A stretch of DNA of 64,000 bases, from positions 18,161,992 to 18,225,991 of the forward strand of contig NC_092863.1 in the NCBI RefSeq assembly GCF_032062135.1, read 5' to 3'. Source of the DNA: Pyxicephalus adspersus (taxonomy: Eukaryota; Chordata; Amphibia; Anura; Pyxicephalidae). The notes beneath the pieces were generated by a model, which ran no database searches, was not told the DNA's origin, and saw only the letters and a program-made list of their open reading frames with translations. Both the position numbers and the translations under genes were made by a program. This document shows, one piece after another, positions 12,241 to 23,430 of this stretch (position 1 is the stretch's first letter; every line of letters begins with the position of its first letter).

Positions 12241-12400
12241 CTGCATTATTCTCCGGTGACAGAGGGAAAGGGGTTAATCCAGGGGCCCCTGCAAATGTTC
12301 CCCACGTGGGGTCTGAGTCTCTATAAAACGCCAGGCGGAAGGAAGGCGTCTTTACGATGGCGCTTTGAGGCAGAGAGAGATGAGGTCAGAGGTCAGTAGG
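12241..12400 (+). promoter_or_regulatory. Promoter-like motif cluster (E-box, TATA, DR1)
   Basis: In order the sequence contains TTAATCC (12274-12280, an OTX/CRX-type core), the palindrome AGGGGCCCCT (12281-12290), the 12-bp palindrome CCCCACGTGGGG with a central CACGTG E-box (12300-12311), TATAAAA (12322-12328), and a perfect DR1 element AGGTCA-G-AGGTCA (12383-12395). The TATA box would place a start near 12350-12356. The first downstream ATG reads only ATGGCGCTTTGA. The motifs are plain to see. That they form a working promoter is inference, and no gene is recognised downstream. Confidence 0.3.
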
Positions 12401-13096
12401 CCCCAAATAACTCCATACTGCTTTTATAAAACCCAACCCAGTCCTATTATGGATGGGGTCACCACTAGAAGAGAATGAGTGGGAGGAGGGGGTACCCAGA
12501 GAGGGGAGAGGTACAGGCAAACATACAGATACACAGAGGGGTGAAGAATAGTCTAATGAATGGACAATACCAGAATGTACAAACTAGAATGTAAGAGCTG
12601 GCTACAATGTTATACAAGAGATAAAACTGAAGTCTAGACATATACACCATAGGGAATATAAACTGTAGAGGGAGAAAGATGGATAAACTGTAAAATATGG
12701 AGCTACACATAAATAAAAAGTTTCATGGCAGGCACTGGAAACACAATCAGATTATTTTAGATGTCAAAAGTAAATTAGCACAGTCGGGGATTACCACATT
12801 TTTCTTGGTGCTATGTATATTCAGAAAAAATACTGTAGAAGAAGAACTGATGGCCTCTTATGGCTACATAACATGCCTGTTTTATTATTTATTCCGAGAA
12901 AAAAAAAACTGGTAAATATTTTAGAGGTTTCCAAGAAGGCAGCCATCAGAGAGGAACAGGGAATACAGGAGTCTGAGACTTGTGGGCCTTGGGGCTGATG
13001 TCACCTGCAGAGAAGAGGACGGAATATTGGGCTTCTGGTAATTTGCAGTAACCAGTGTAAAGTTGGCCAGTTTACTAGTAACTCTGTGTCAAAGCA
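12401..13096. other. No gene recognised
   Basis: The overlapping open stretches at 12465-12998 on both strands have no family signature. The segment is moderately purine-rich. Confidence 0.4.
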
Positions 13097-13115
13097 TTAA
13101 TATTATTATTATTAT

Positions 13116-13171
<56 letters not shown>
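13097..13171. repeat. (ATT)n/(AAT)n tail microsatellite
   Basis: A run of ATT triplets turns into a run of AAT triplets, so the two halves are inverse of each other and could fold as a hairpin. It abuts the LINE 3' end, where such tails normally arise. Confidence 0.9.
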
Positions 13172-13173
<2 letters not shown>

Positions 13174-13750
13174 CAGGATTTATCTAGTGCCAACATATTA
13201 CACAGCGCTGTATATTACATAGGGGTTGCAAATGACAGACAAATATAGACAGTGATACAGGAGGAGGAGAGGACCCTGCATTAAAGAGCTTACAATTAAG
13301 GAGGTGGGGGAAGTAAGACACAATAAGAGGGTAGATATGTAGTGGTGGGAGGTAGTGACGGTTTCAAAAGACGGAAGAAAATGGGTAGGCAAGTTTGATA
13401 AAATAGGTTTTTAATGTTATTTTCAAATGAGCAGAAAGTAGGAGCAAGCCAAATAGGATGAGGAAGACCATTCTAGAGAGTTGGGGCAGCTCTAGAAAAG
13501 TCCTTGAGCCATGCGTGTGATGAGGTTATGAGTGAGGATGTCAGTAGGTCATTAAAGGAGTGAAGAGAGCAACTAGGGGGGTATTTTTTACCAGGTCAGA
13601 AATATAAGTGGGACAATAACTGTGGAGGGATTTGAAGGCAAAGCACAGGAGCTTGAATTTGATTCTAAAGGCATCATCAAAATAGATGTCTGTTACTTTC
13701 TTATTGATTCTGTTTATCAAAGAGACTTTATCACATATTGTGGAAGACAA
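13172..13750 (-). pseudogene. 5'-truncated LINE (L2/CR1-type), RT C-terminus and 3' end
   Basis: On the minus strand, residues encoded at 13589-13666 read RIKFKLLCFAFKSLHSYCPT then YISDLV, the pattern found downstream of the palm domain in L2, Rex1 and CR1 reverse transcriptases. About 90 bp further (13461-13503), in another frame, FSRAAPTL, a stop, then NGLP matches the family motif FSxAAPxLWNxLP with the tryptophan codon turned into TAG. The frame change and stop show the element is dead. The 3' end (13172-13200) reads GTGCCAACATATTACACAGC on the plus strand and runs into the ATT-rich tail. The 5' part, including the endonuclease and catalytic RT, is missing, as is usual for truncated insertions. 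Confidence 0.8.
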
Positions 13751-14317
13751 AACAGCAATGTTTCTTCATGCCTGCATTCACCACAGGCTGCCAATATCTC
13801 AGTGCTGGACAAATGTACTCTCCGCTTTTGCAGATGCAACCATAGGCTGTGCTAAAAGATAACAGCTGTCTTCTGATATGGGTGTAAGGGGAAACGCAAC
13901 ATTTATCTGTTTTATGTACCTGTGGACCACTTTGCTCTCTGCAATTGTGTGGCAAAAACTAGGACATGGCTTTTTCGCATCGCACTCTATGATTGTGTGT
14001 GCGCTATAAAACCATATGTTTATCATGAACAAGCTCAGCATTCCTCTCTGTCACATCATACCAGTGGGGACCCACAAGCCTGTCCACTTGCATATTTTAC
14101 AGCTCCCGTACAGCCTGTCCGCTACAATTCTGGGTATGTAAACAGCTGCATATGTTATAGCTCCAGTATCCTAAACTTCTCTATTGGTGATATGCAGTTC
14201 CCTGATGTTGGGGTTGTAATCTAATAACCATGGTTAAGAATTAAAAAAACTGACTCACACACAAAACCTTATGCAGTACAATACTTTTCACTTTAATTAT
14301 TTTTATAAAGAAACACG
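13751..14317. other. No feature recognised
   Basis: Overlapping open stretches on both strands (up to 100 codons) without any recognisable domain. The LINE could extend a little beyond 13750, but I see no further match. Confidence 0.4.
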
Positions 14318-14400
14318 ATTAATATTATCTTGTATTTATATGGCACCAACATATTATTCAGCGCTTTGCAATGTCCATATTCATGTCACTATCAGGGTAA
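14318..14400 (-). mobile_element. 3'-end fragment of the SINE/LINE family
   Basis: TTTATATGGCACCAACATAT followed by CAGCGCTTTGCAATGTCCAT matches the shared 3' end of the LINE near 13.2 kb and the SINE near 42.65 kb, including the downstream CATATTCATGTCAC phrase of the SINE. Only this end is preserved. Confidence 0.65.
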
Positions 14401-17400
14401 TGAGTCATGGGAATAAATATCTTATCCTGGGTGTATTGCCACAAAGCAAGGAAACAGATATGAAATTAATAATGCAATTTTCCAAAATAGGTTTGAATCT
14501 GATTGAATTAGGCTATGTTAGTCTGTTAGTATGTTAACCTACTACACTTTGATCAGTGAATCGGCTGTAAATAAAAACATTTCAGTTTGTGCTCAAAGTT
14601 ATGTCAATCCTGCCGGTGCTTAGTAGCAAGTGGGAAAGAGTTTGATAAAATGGCACTGAAGTTCTGAAGATTTGAATCAGAAAAATTGACTAGGAATAAT
14701 TTCTTTGCATATATATGGAGATTATGCAGAAGGACATCTACAGAGATTCAATAATGGTGACAGATTTATAGTTTAGAATTATACTGAACATCACATTGTA
14801 ATATATTTTTAAATATGCAGCACAACATGCCCTGATGTAAATTTAACTTTGGCAGCCAATTGGATTCCACTTTTATTCATGATAGGCAGCCAGAACACTA
14901 TAATATAACTTCTAACCTGGTTGCTATGGGCACTGTAATTTAGTCTTTAAGCTTCGCTAAACAGAGTTCCATATGATACTTTCCTCTTTCTCCTTTTACA
15001 TATGCACAATTATTGCACCAGTCTAAGCATATGGAAAGTATGCTTTGTAACCATAGCTGTATTTAGCAAGGCAATATAACTCCACCTTCAGTAACTATTT
15101 GATGTAGCCTCAGGTTCCAATTTGATTTGAATTCCACTGGCACAGAAAATCTCTTTGCACGCAACAGAATTGAAGAGGAACTCCAAAAACATTTTAGCTG
15201 TTTAGGGTCAATCCTGAGGGCAGTAACCCCAGCTTGCAGCATTTCTGTGTCATGAGCCCTCTAGTGGATTCTTAATATGAATACTGTATGTAAGGAATCA
15301 GGAAGTTTAGCTCAATATCAGGTTGGTAATGGTAGAAGGCAGTGGATATTCTTCCTTTTGGGTCACTTACACACTAATGACCCAGAGGGTTGCACCTTAC
15401 CCCATTTGCCCAAAGTGTAATCTTTAAGCCAGTCACGAATGGCTCACTTTCCAAACATCATATGACCAAGCTTGTAGCATCGTATTTTACTGGGATTCAA
15501 GGGCTATAAGTCAATACTATGTCAGATGTTCCATAATGTTGATGAGGACAGACAGATATACAGTATCACCATCATCCGTTACTAAATACGAGATGTGCAC
15601 CTGTGGGGGAAGCTTGCTTTTTAAATCCTTGCCTTCTCTAAACAGCAGGGAGTGCCAGGTGCCAGTATACATCATCTAAAGTCTGAATATTCTTCTTTGG
15701 GCGCACGTACCACCCTCACTAGTTTTGCACAATGTTAAATCTCATTAGAGATCCGGAACTCCAGGGGCTGTTCATTGTAAGCAAGGATATGCTTTAAAGT
15801 ATAAAGTCCCAGAAAAATCTAGATTTTGTTTCTCCCAAGCTGATCATTAGTAAATGTCTTGGGTGATCTAGTCACCCGTCATCTAGTGTTAGTACAGCTG
15901 TTCTGATGCACTGGATCGCTAAACATAAAAAAACTGCAAAGGACAGCTAAAGTTTACTATTAGGACGCAGTGGGATGCTTCTCCCCCTCCCCTCTACATA
16001 AAATGGAACAACACTGTCTGTACAATACTTGTTCATTTCTACTGTCACTGGAAAAAAAAATTACTAAATAATGTTTTCAAGTAACAAGTGACCATCTGTA
16101 CAAAGACTAACTTTAGCCAAAAAATTTTCTTAAAGCAGCCCTTGCATGGAAAATAGAAGATACACTTTTCTTAGCCCCCTTCCTCTAAGACACAAATGGC
16201 TTTTAAAAGCAAAAAAAACTTCCTTGTGTTACAGAAAACACCAGAGCTGGAAGCTCAAAAATCCTGAGAGAATGAAATCCTGCCTACATACCCACACACA
16301 AATATATGCCCTACATCCTTACGTATGCCCACTATGTCAACACACTCCCCTACAATACATACTAAAGGGATATGGGTACATGCTTCCCGACCTCCTACAA
16401 TTCAATGTCCAAGCAGCCTTTCACAAGGCCCAAATGCAGTGACACAAGGAACATAGGGATGCCTAAAAGTAAGCAAATTGTACTTTTTAGAAAAGTCAAT
16501 ATTCACATAGGATGTTCTGGGCTTTAGTGATGATGGGGGGGATATGCAGAAATTTTTTTTTTAAAGTATGTCCATGAGTTAAATCAGTGGGATTTCATTT
16601 CTTAATTAATTTGCATATTCTAACTGCATTTTTTTCTGCTTAAGTGAAAAAAGTCATTATGTTCACACATGGAATATTGCTGTTTAGATCATGTATTTCT
16701 TTTGTTTAGGTCCACAATGAACAGTAACAATTACATGTTACTAATACGGGGATGTTTTGCTATTCCACACTGCAATAATACTGTGACAAGTTGCCAAATA
16801 GTTCATATTAATCCACATGCCAGTGGTTTGTGACATGATAACATGTCAACATCATCCAATTAAAGAAGATAACACTGCTTTAAACGGATGTGTTTATTTT
16901 TTTTGTGTACTGCTTGTGGGTAGATAATACAGGCCATGCCACACGGGGAGGTAGAGGAAGTCAAGTGAAAGTTTAATTACTTAGTTTTTATGCTAGCTGT
17001 TCCATGGTTAACACAAGTGCGACATAATGTGAAAGCAGTGTCCAAAGGTGGAACTAAACCAAACAGCCAAATCTCTCCAGGGTAAGCATGCGTATTTTAT
17101 TATTAAAGACAAATGTCAGAAAAATGAAAACATAGTTCACCCATTGCCAACTTTTCATCTACCTGAACACTTTAAAGAAGAACTCTTAATCATTAACTTT
17201 TAAAAATGGGTAAATCCAGCACTGTAACATAGGTCAGGTAGGTCTAGGAAGGGATTGTCTTAACTAACAAAGGACATACATCCAGATTAATCCCCTCTAT
17301 CAAAAAATTGCATAGAAATGTTAATAATTTTTTTTTTCACCTTTTTTTTTTTTGTAAGGATTTTTCCTCTGCATTTCTTGAAAATGGTGTGTTTGATTTG

Positions 17401-17795
17401 CTTGAAGACTCCTGGGATAGAGCTGGCGTTGCTTGTAAGATAGCTGCCAGGATAATTTATTCCCCAGCTAGAGCACATATCAGTTATTATCCATGCAGAG
17501 ACAGGATGATATTTAGAGAATCATTTGTCCAACAGCGACTGTGTACTCTCTGCTGGCGACCATACATGTGCACCCAGCACTTGTGAAAAATAAGGAAGTC
17601 GAGGCAGTGCCAGGGAGCAAAATGATGGTGTGGAAGAAACTGGTTTGAAATACCAGAACAGAAAAAAAGGTTGTCATTGGACTGCCAGTCCTGCCTCCTA
17701 TAACAACTACCAGCTAATGGGAATGCTGCCTGATATTTTCATCTTCAATAGGCTACAGCCCTCATATTTATACTAGTTACAAGTTAAAAATATAG
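14401..17795. other. Long AT-rich stretch, no gene seen
   Basis: Nothing beyond short homopolymer runs is recognisable. Open stretches at 16146-16442 (98 codons) and 17308-17586 (92 codons) have no domain and carry low-complexity composition. Confidence 0.4.
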
Positions 17796-17836
17796 TGCTG
17801 TAAGTCTGGTAGTAAGTAGTAAGTCTCCTGTAAGTC
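17796..17836 (+). repeat. Cluster of four GTAAGT hexamers
   Basis: GTAAGT occurs at about 17800, 17812, 17819 and 17830, two of them as CTGTAAGT and two as TAGTAAGT. It appears to be a small degenerate tandem repeat. Confidence 0.7.
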
Positions 17837-18569
17837 AGGAGGTGACAACACAAAACAAAGTTTTTGACTATGTCTGCAAAATTATTTTAAAGGCAACATG
17901 TAGACTGCATCAATACAATAGAGAGACTGCACAGTAGCTATATTAGAAAATGGAGCAGGTCATTGTCCTGAAGACTTTCAAGAATAAAAAATAATTGTTA
18001 TGATATTTGAAATTACAATAATATTGGTATTGTTTAAAGCCTATACAAGATTTTAATTATTGGGTTTTTCAATCCTTGTTTCTTAGGGCTAGATCTTTCC
18101 AAACCCTACCTTCGACACATTTAAAGGTGTCTCATAATGCTCATTCATTAGTCCTGGGAGTTGGATTCAGATGTTTCCATGTTAGTGGATTAAATCTTGG
18201 CACTGACCCAGTTCCTTCTGATACACAGATGCACCACAGTTGATACTGGAGAGTTTATTGGCAGCATCCTTTAGACATTTTTAAATAGCTTCATTTTCTT
18301 TTTCCAAATCCGTATTGCCACATCAGTGCCACATTGATTTCCACCTGACAAAGAACTATGTCACACTGGCCGAAAAACACAAGCCCAATGCAATTACAGA
18401 AAATAAAACAAAATAAATGTATATGCTTCCTATACAATATAAAGAGAAAGGGCATTTCCTGGTTCGTCATTACGGCTGGAAAATTCTTGCAACCATTTAG
18501 CATCATTTCCCAGTCCCTGTTCTCATTTAGACACTTCCATCTACTGAGGCTCTATCAGCCCCCAGTTTT
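17837..18569. other. No feature recognised
   Basis: AT-rich. Open stretches on both strands around 18291-18636 lack any family signature. Confidence 0.4.
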
Positions 18570-19140
18570 GTGTTACAAGCTGTACATTGTTAATCATCTT
18601 AATACCTCCATCCACTGCGGATCCTTCTATCCCTGAATGTGTTCTATAGTTACTACTATATATAGTTGCTACTACTATAGTTCTGGAGTTACAGTTAAAG
18701 TGCTGTTTTCTGCAACTATCCCTTTTACACAGTGCTTTCCTCTACCCCTGCCCTCATCTGCACACATTTGCACCCCAATGCCATGCTCCATGGTGGCTTC
18801 ATCTACCACTTGTACTATCCTACAGGCTGCAAGCTGTCATTTGCACCATTGCTATGCTCTACTGTGGCTTCTTCTACCACCAACACTGCTCTGTGGGATT
18901 TATACTGTTATCTGAACTGTTCCACTGCTTCATTATGAGTTCTTCTAACCCTGACTATTTGCTAAAGACCATGCACTGTCACCTACATTGCTCCCCTCTT
19001 CCACTAAGACTCCATAGTTCCCCTCTTCTACTAAGTCTCCATTGTTCCCCTCTTCCGCTAAGACTCCTGACTATGTGCTGCAAGATGTGTACTGTTATCC
19101 ACATTATTGTACTCCTCCACTGTGACACTGTATGTGAGGC
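18570..19140. repeat. Degenerate ~71-bp tandem array
   Basis: The phrase TGGCTTCATCTACCAC at 18794 recurs as TGGCTTCTTCTACCAC at 18865 and as GAGTTCTTCTAACCC near 18937, giving two successive spacings of 71 bp. A second anchor, CTGTCATTTGCACCATTG, recurs as CTGTTATCTGAACTGTTC, CTGTCACCTACATTGCTC and CTGTTATCCACATTATTG. Units are 65-75% alike by eye. The plus strand is pyrimidine-rich and open in several frames because of composition. Confidence 0.75.
18987..19067. repeat. 27-bp x 3 tandem repeat inside the 71-bp array
   Basis: Three adjacent 27-bp units share the frame CCCCTCTTC-CTAAG-CTCC (18987-19013, 19014-19040, 19041-19067) with only a few differences each. They are a local expansion within the older array. 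Confidence 0.9.
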
Positions 19141-19611
19141 TTAGTACATTATTTCAGCTTCCAGTGATTTGGAACCCCTATCTCTTAGCCCTGATGTCTT
19201 AGTCCTGAACCCCTAACTCTTCAAGATTTCTTTGCCAGTAACAATAGAAGTAGAGTGGGGGTCTGGAAAGTTGTATTGCATATTACCACTGCCTGAAGAT
19301 GAAGCCTCATTATGAGCCTCCCAGAGCATCCAGGCTGCAAGACTTACAGGCTTTGGGAGATATCACCACTAGGTATATCAGTCATGGGGTCCATTTACTT
19401 TTAGTTCTGACATTTTGAACTTATCCCTGCAACCCTTTTTCTCTATTTCCACAATCCAAGCTCATTTTATTCTTCGGTCATTGCCCCATTTCTGCTTGTG
19501 TCTTGTGTCTGCACTGCATACAGGACACCAGCATAATCTCATAGCTCATGTTTGGCTTACAGTTTTTCAGTGATCTAAGATAAATTTCAATAAAATTTCT
19601 ATTATCTTCTT
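19141..19611. other. No feature recognised
   Basis: Pyrimidine-rich tail of the array, then ordinary sequence. Confidence 0.4.
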
Positions 19612-19937
19612 TAAGGCTATGTACATATGTCAGATGATTATTGGCTGATAAAAGCCTGCAAGGCTTGTCTAGGATTGAGAATCTAATGTGCATAGAGGCC
19701 GTCCGACGTCGTCTATGGATTTGTTTGGGTGAAACATGAACAACAGAAGATGAAGGATCTCAATGCAGGTGAAGGGAAGAGAGCTCCGTGGGATGCCACT
19801 CACTAGTTCTCTCTCCTCGCCATAGAGCAGAATGGCACTGTATGTACAGTGCTCATTCATTCACCAATCAGTCTTTTGTTGTTGGAAACGAATATTCAGT
19901 TCCAATGACAAAAATCTAACGTGTGTACACCGCCTAA
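19612..19937. mobile_element. PIF/Harbinger-like MITE (family B)
   Basis: TAA precedes the left end GGCTATGTACATATGTCAGAT, and TAA follows the right end CTAACGTGTGTACACCGCC, so a 3-bp TAA target duplication flanks imperfect inverted ends. TWA duplications and ends of this kind are typical of PIF/Harbinger. The interior contains GCCATAGAGCAGAATGGCAC, also found near 63958 and, inverted, near 37970. Confidence 0.8.
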
Positions 19938-20929
19938 GAGAGAATGATAATAATCAACAGTTATGTTTGCTTTGAAATTAAATCTGTTATCTTGCAATGT
20001 TATAGATAATATCATATTACAATAACATAGTGTCTTATATAGTTATCCTGCAATATTATATGTTCAAGTGTATCAGTTTTTCAAGAAAAGAACCAAGTGG
20101 GAGGGACCCTATAAAAATATATGGGTTTTTTGGATTTAAACAGGAGAAAACACGGAATGCTTTCCACATGGCTCTGAGGGTGGTGCACTAGTAAGAAAGT
20201 GCCCACAATGTGTGAAGTTTGATTTTTCAAACCTAGCACACCAGATCACTCAGATATGAACTAAAGCACTAGAAACAATAGCACTGATCCCTCTATGTGG
20301 ATACAAATTCTAGTCAATATAAGTTTTTTTTTATATCAATAATTCCATCATGGACATTTACTCTATTTGGTACCACTGACATTCTGTGTATCAGTGACTG
20401 GGTGTCATCAGGAGATCAGCTATCGACAGTAATTAAAACCTGAATAAGGTTCTAACCCTACCTCATCCCAAGTAAAAACAAATATGAAAAGCATGGCACA
20501 CATTCCACTTACTAGCTATAGTATATTGTTGTACAATTATTTTTTTTAAGAACATCTTTTAATCCTCCTCACATGATAATTCTGGCTGGGAGTAGAAGTA
20601 TAAGTAAAGCAAGTCAAAGAGTTCTAAATGCATTACCCAGCGATGTCAGCCTAATATATAATGTACAACTGGTGGGCATTGCTTGTTGACAAGTTATGGA
20701 TTATTATCCCTGTTATATGAAAGAAATACATAATATGTACCAAGTAATCACTTAACAGTAAAAATGTAGAAGGAAAAAATTGTCAGCAACTTTATATCGT
20801 GATTTTTTTCCCATTCAAGATCACAGTGTCTCTGCAAATGCTCCAAGTGTCCTCATCCCTGACTCAGCTGAACACTATACATGAACATCTGTACATATGT
20901 CCTTCATGCTCAGACCATCAACATATCAG
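19938..20929. other. No feature recognised
   Basis: AT-rich DNA without a gene. An open stretch at 20799-20999 is not convincing. Confidence 0.4.
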
Positions 20930-21187
20930 GGCAGAGTTACTAAGATTAGGCTGTTTATCTAGCAAAGTGAACTATCCCCCTTCTAATGAATATTTATAAT
21001 ATAAAAGGTGAAGATTTCCTGAATTCACTTCAATCGAGTAAGTAAAATAGCAAGTAAAATAAAATGCAAGTAAAAATCCTTCTTGCCGGCAAATGGGTTT
21101 TCTTTGCATGACTTCTTTACCTCATTAACAAAGCTCAGTGATTTTTTCCTTGCAAGGGGTCCGTATTATTTAGTAAATCAAACCCAT
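20930..21187. mobile_element. Diverged MITE relic with TTTACTAAAT-type end
   Basis: The right end TTTAGTAAATCAAACCCA is the inverse of a common frog MITE end, with CTTGCAAGG and AACAAAGCTCAGTG just inside. The left side has a weakly matching GAGTTACTAAG and CTAGCAAAGTG. Divergence is high and the left boundary is uncertain. Confidence 0.35.
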
Positions 21188-23157
21188 TGTATTCATCCCT
21201 GTGCACATTAAAGACTCATGCAGTATCACATAGACGATGATGTTTATGTTCACTAGGCCACAACAATCAGAAATCATCTTTAGCTGGCTATAGAATAAGC
21301 AAAACTGATTGGTTAACTCTCTGCCCTCTGCACAGTCGAGTTGCCACTGGCACTATTTAAAGAATAATTCAGAAAGCATTAAGTAAATCAGACCTGTGGG
21401 TTATATAGATATTCCGTGAATGGCCCATTGGTTGCTGTACCATTTCTATATTTATGGAAAGAAGGCCCTAGGACAGCACCAAATACTGGTGGCGAGGATA
21501 TAGAAGTAATGATTTTCACCAGATACATTCATTTATACCTAAAAATGTCTACATGCTTTAAAAGTATCAACTCCTTATGCATCGTAATAAAAATAATCGA
21601 CATAAAATTTGCTGTATACATTTTAAAACTGTGTGGACTAGATTAGGGTTGAGTGGAAACATAAAAACTGGATGCCACTGTAGGAAACAGTGATGGGAAG
21701 TGCGTCAGAATATTATGTGTCATTCTGCATGGTTTGAAATCTAGATTACCTAATTGTATATACTGAAATTGACTTAAATGTTAAGAAAAGTATAATGCAC
21801 TGCCCAGAAAACCACATGGGTCCAACTGAATTCATATTTTACCACTTAAAAAAACTCTCTTTGCAGTATAATAGCCTGATTAATGAGTCAGCTAGTAGCT
21901 AGGTAATCAATTGGAAACAACTGGGTTGTCTAAAGTAGTTAAGGATTTTCACTCATAAATTGTAGCCGTGTTCACTATAAATACCCAATGTGGAAATGAA
22001 AAATGTGTTTTTTTTAATGTAATTGGATAATTGAACTCTCTTCATTTCAATTTATTAACTGAAGATTTTCATTTGCTTTAGTAAATCAGCCTTAGAATCT
22101 CTCTAATCCATGGATGTCACAAGGCCTTTGAATAATTTATGATTAGGAGAGGGTTGTGTGGGAATATATATTCTTATTTATAATTCAATCATTTACTTAT
22201 CCTTTACAGTTCATACTTTTAGAAAGAATCTTCCCCCTCCACGTGTTCCACATACCTGTAAATACTCTAGTCAGCTTCCTTCTCTATATTGTGATATAAA
22301 TTGAATTGCACTGAACTAACTAAATCTAAATGCTTCGGTGTGCATTACATATAGCTCTTTCCGGTATGGCCTGCTGTACATAACTTACTCCAGATGGTTC
22401 CTCCCCGTATGCTTCACTGTACATTATAAAACAGACTGCTTAACTCTGTATGCTTTGCTGCATATTATACACTCTGACCCACTTTATTCTGTACTCTATA
22501 TTTGACATTACTAATCATCACAGTATCACCATATTAACAAAAAAAAGTTATCAAGCCCAAAGTGACTCCTAGTTTTCCAAGCCTGAGAAAGCTAAAAAAA
22601 GCCACTAAAATATAACAAAATATTTTGGGGGTCCCTGAAATCGAAGGATACCCATAAACTGCAGAATTCTGGCTTCTTTTGGATTAAGGATTGTTCCACA
22701 TAGAGAAGTTGCTTATACGTTCACAAACTATACATGCCAGAAAATATCAAAATGATGCCTCCAGGTACAGGAAATGCTGATATATAATCATTTTACTTAA
22801 GAAAAACATGCAAACATGTTTATGTTGAATGGAAATCATCCAACAATTACAGATTCCTCAGATTATGTCACATTGGTCTTTGTTTGAACAGCTACAATTT
22901 AACTTGAAAATCTGCATTTTTAAAGTGGACAGATGTATGTTTATCCCCTAATCCCATGTGATGGCACTAGCGGCACTAGGTGTCCCAGTGCTGATGAAAT
23001 GACTCACATACTAATTTATACCCAGAGATACAGGAAATGTTTTTGCTCCAGGCATCTGAAGAGGGCGGCAGAAAAGTGATTGTGTTTCTGTGTGCATAAG
23101 TGTGGGGGGTGTTTGAAGTAAACTTTTTGCGTTGCCCTGCATTGATACTTGTCTGCT
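21188..23157. other. AT-rich stretch, weak ~40-bp repeat at 22330-22480
   Basis: No gene is seen. Between 22330 and 22480 a phrase like TATGCTTCACTGTACATTA recurs four times at irregular spacings of about 36-43 bp. Near 22082 TTTAGTAAATCAGCCTTA may be a further MITE end. Confidence 0.4.
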
Positions 23158-23430
23158 TTAAAGAATTCCTGTTGTAAATGAAAAAAAAGCATTTACCTGT
23201 TCTGCCACCTGTATCTTGGGGCTTTACTCTCTTGTAGAGCGACTCTGGTTAAAAGAAGTCTTTGACTTTTTTGAATGTTGGGTGCCTGGTTCCATATTGC
23301 ATGCTGTAACTTCTCCTGCCTCATACAGTAGGGACAGCAATTGGCAGGTGGAACAACAGCGTACAAATGGGAAGATGCATCCAACACTCCCGGAAGCCTC
23401 TCAGATGCCTTAGATACTTCAGCTCTTTAA
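23158..23430 (-). mobile_element. Candidate TTAA-bounded MITE with splice-donor motif
   Basis: TTAAAGAATTCCTGTTGT at the left and AGCTCTTTAA at the right give inverted TTAAAGA ends 273 bp apart. An A run is followed by ATTTACCTGT (23191-23200), the inverse of ACAG/GTAAAT. The layout of TTAA end, A run, inverse donor and then richer sequence repeats that of the 6353 element. The inverted match is only seven bases, so the boundaries are tentative. Confidence 0.4.

Noticed and set aside
13063..13248. Frame encoding runs of Ile and Asn
   Set aside because: Direct translation of the ATT/AAT microsatellite.
18637..19144. Overlapping plus-strand frames of 68-96 codons
   Set aside because: Products of a degenerate tandem array with few stop codons, and the repeated peptides differ between units.
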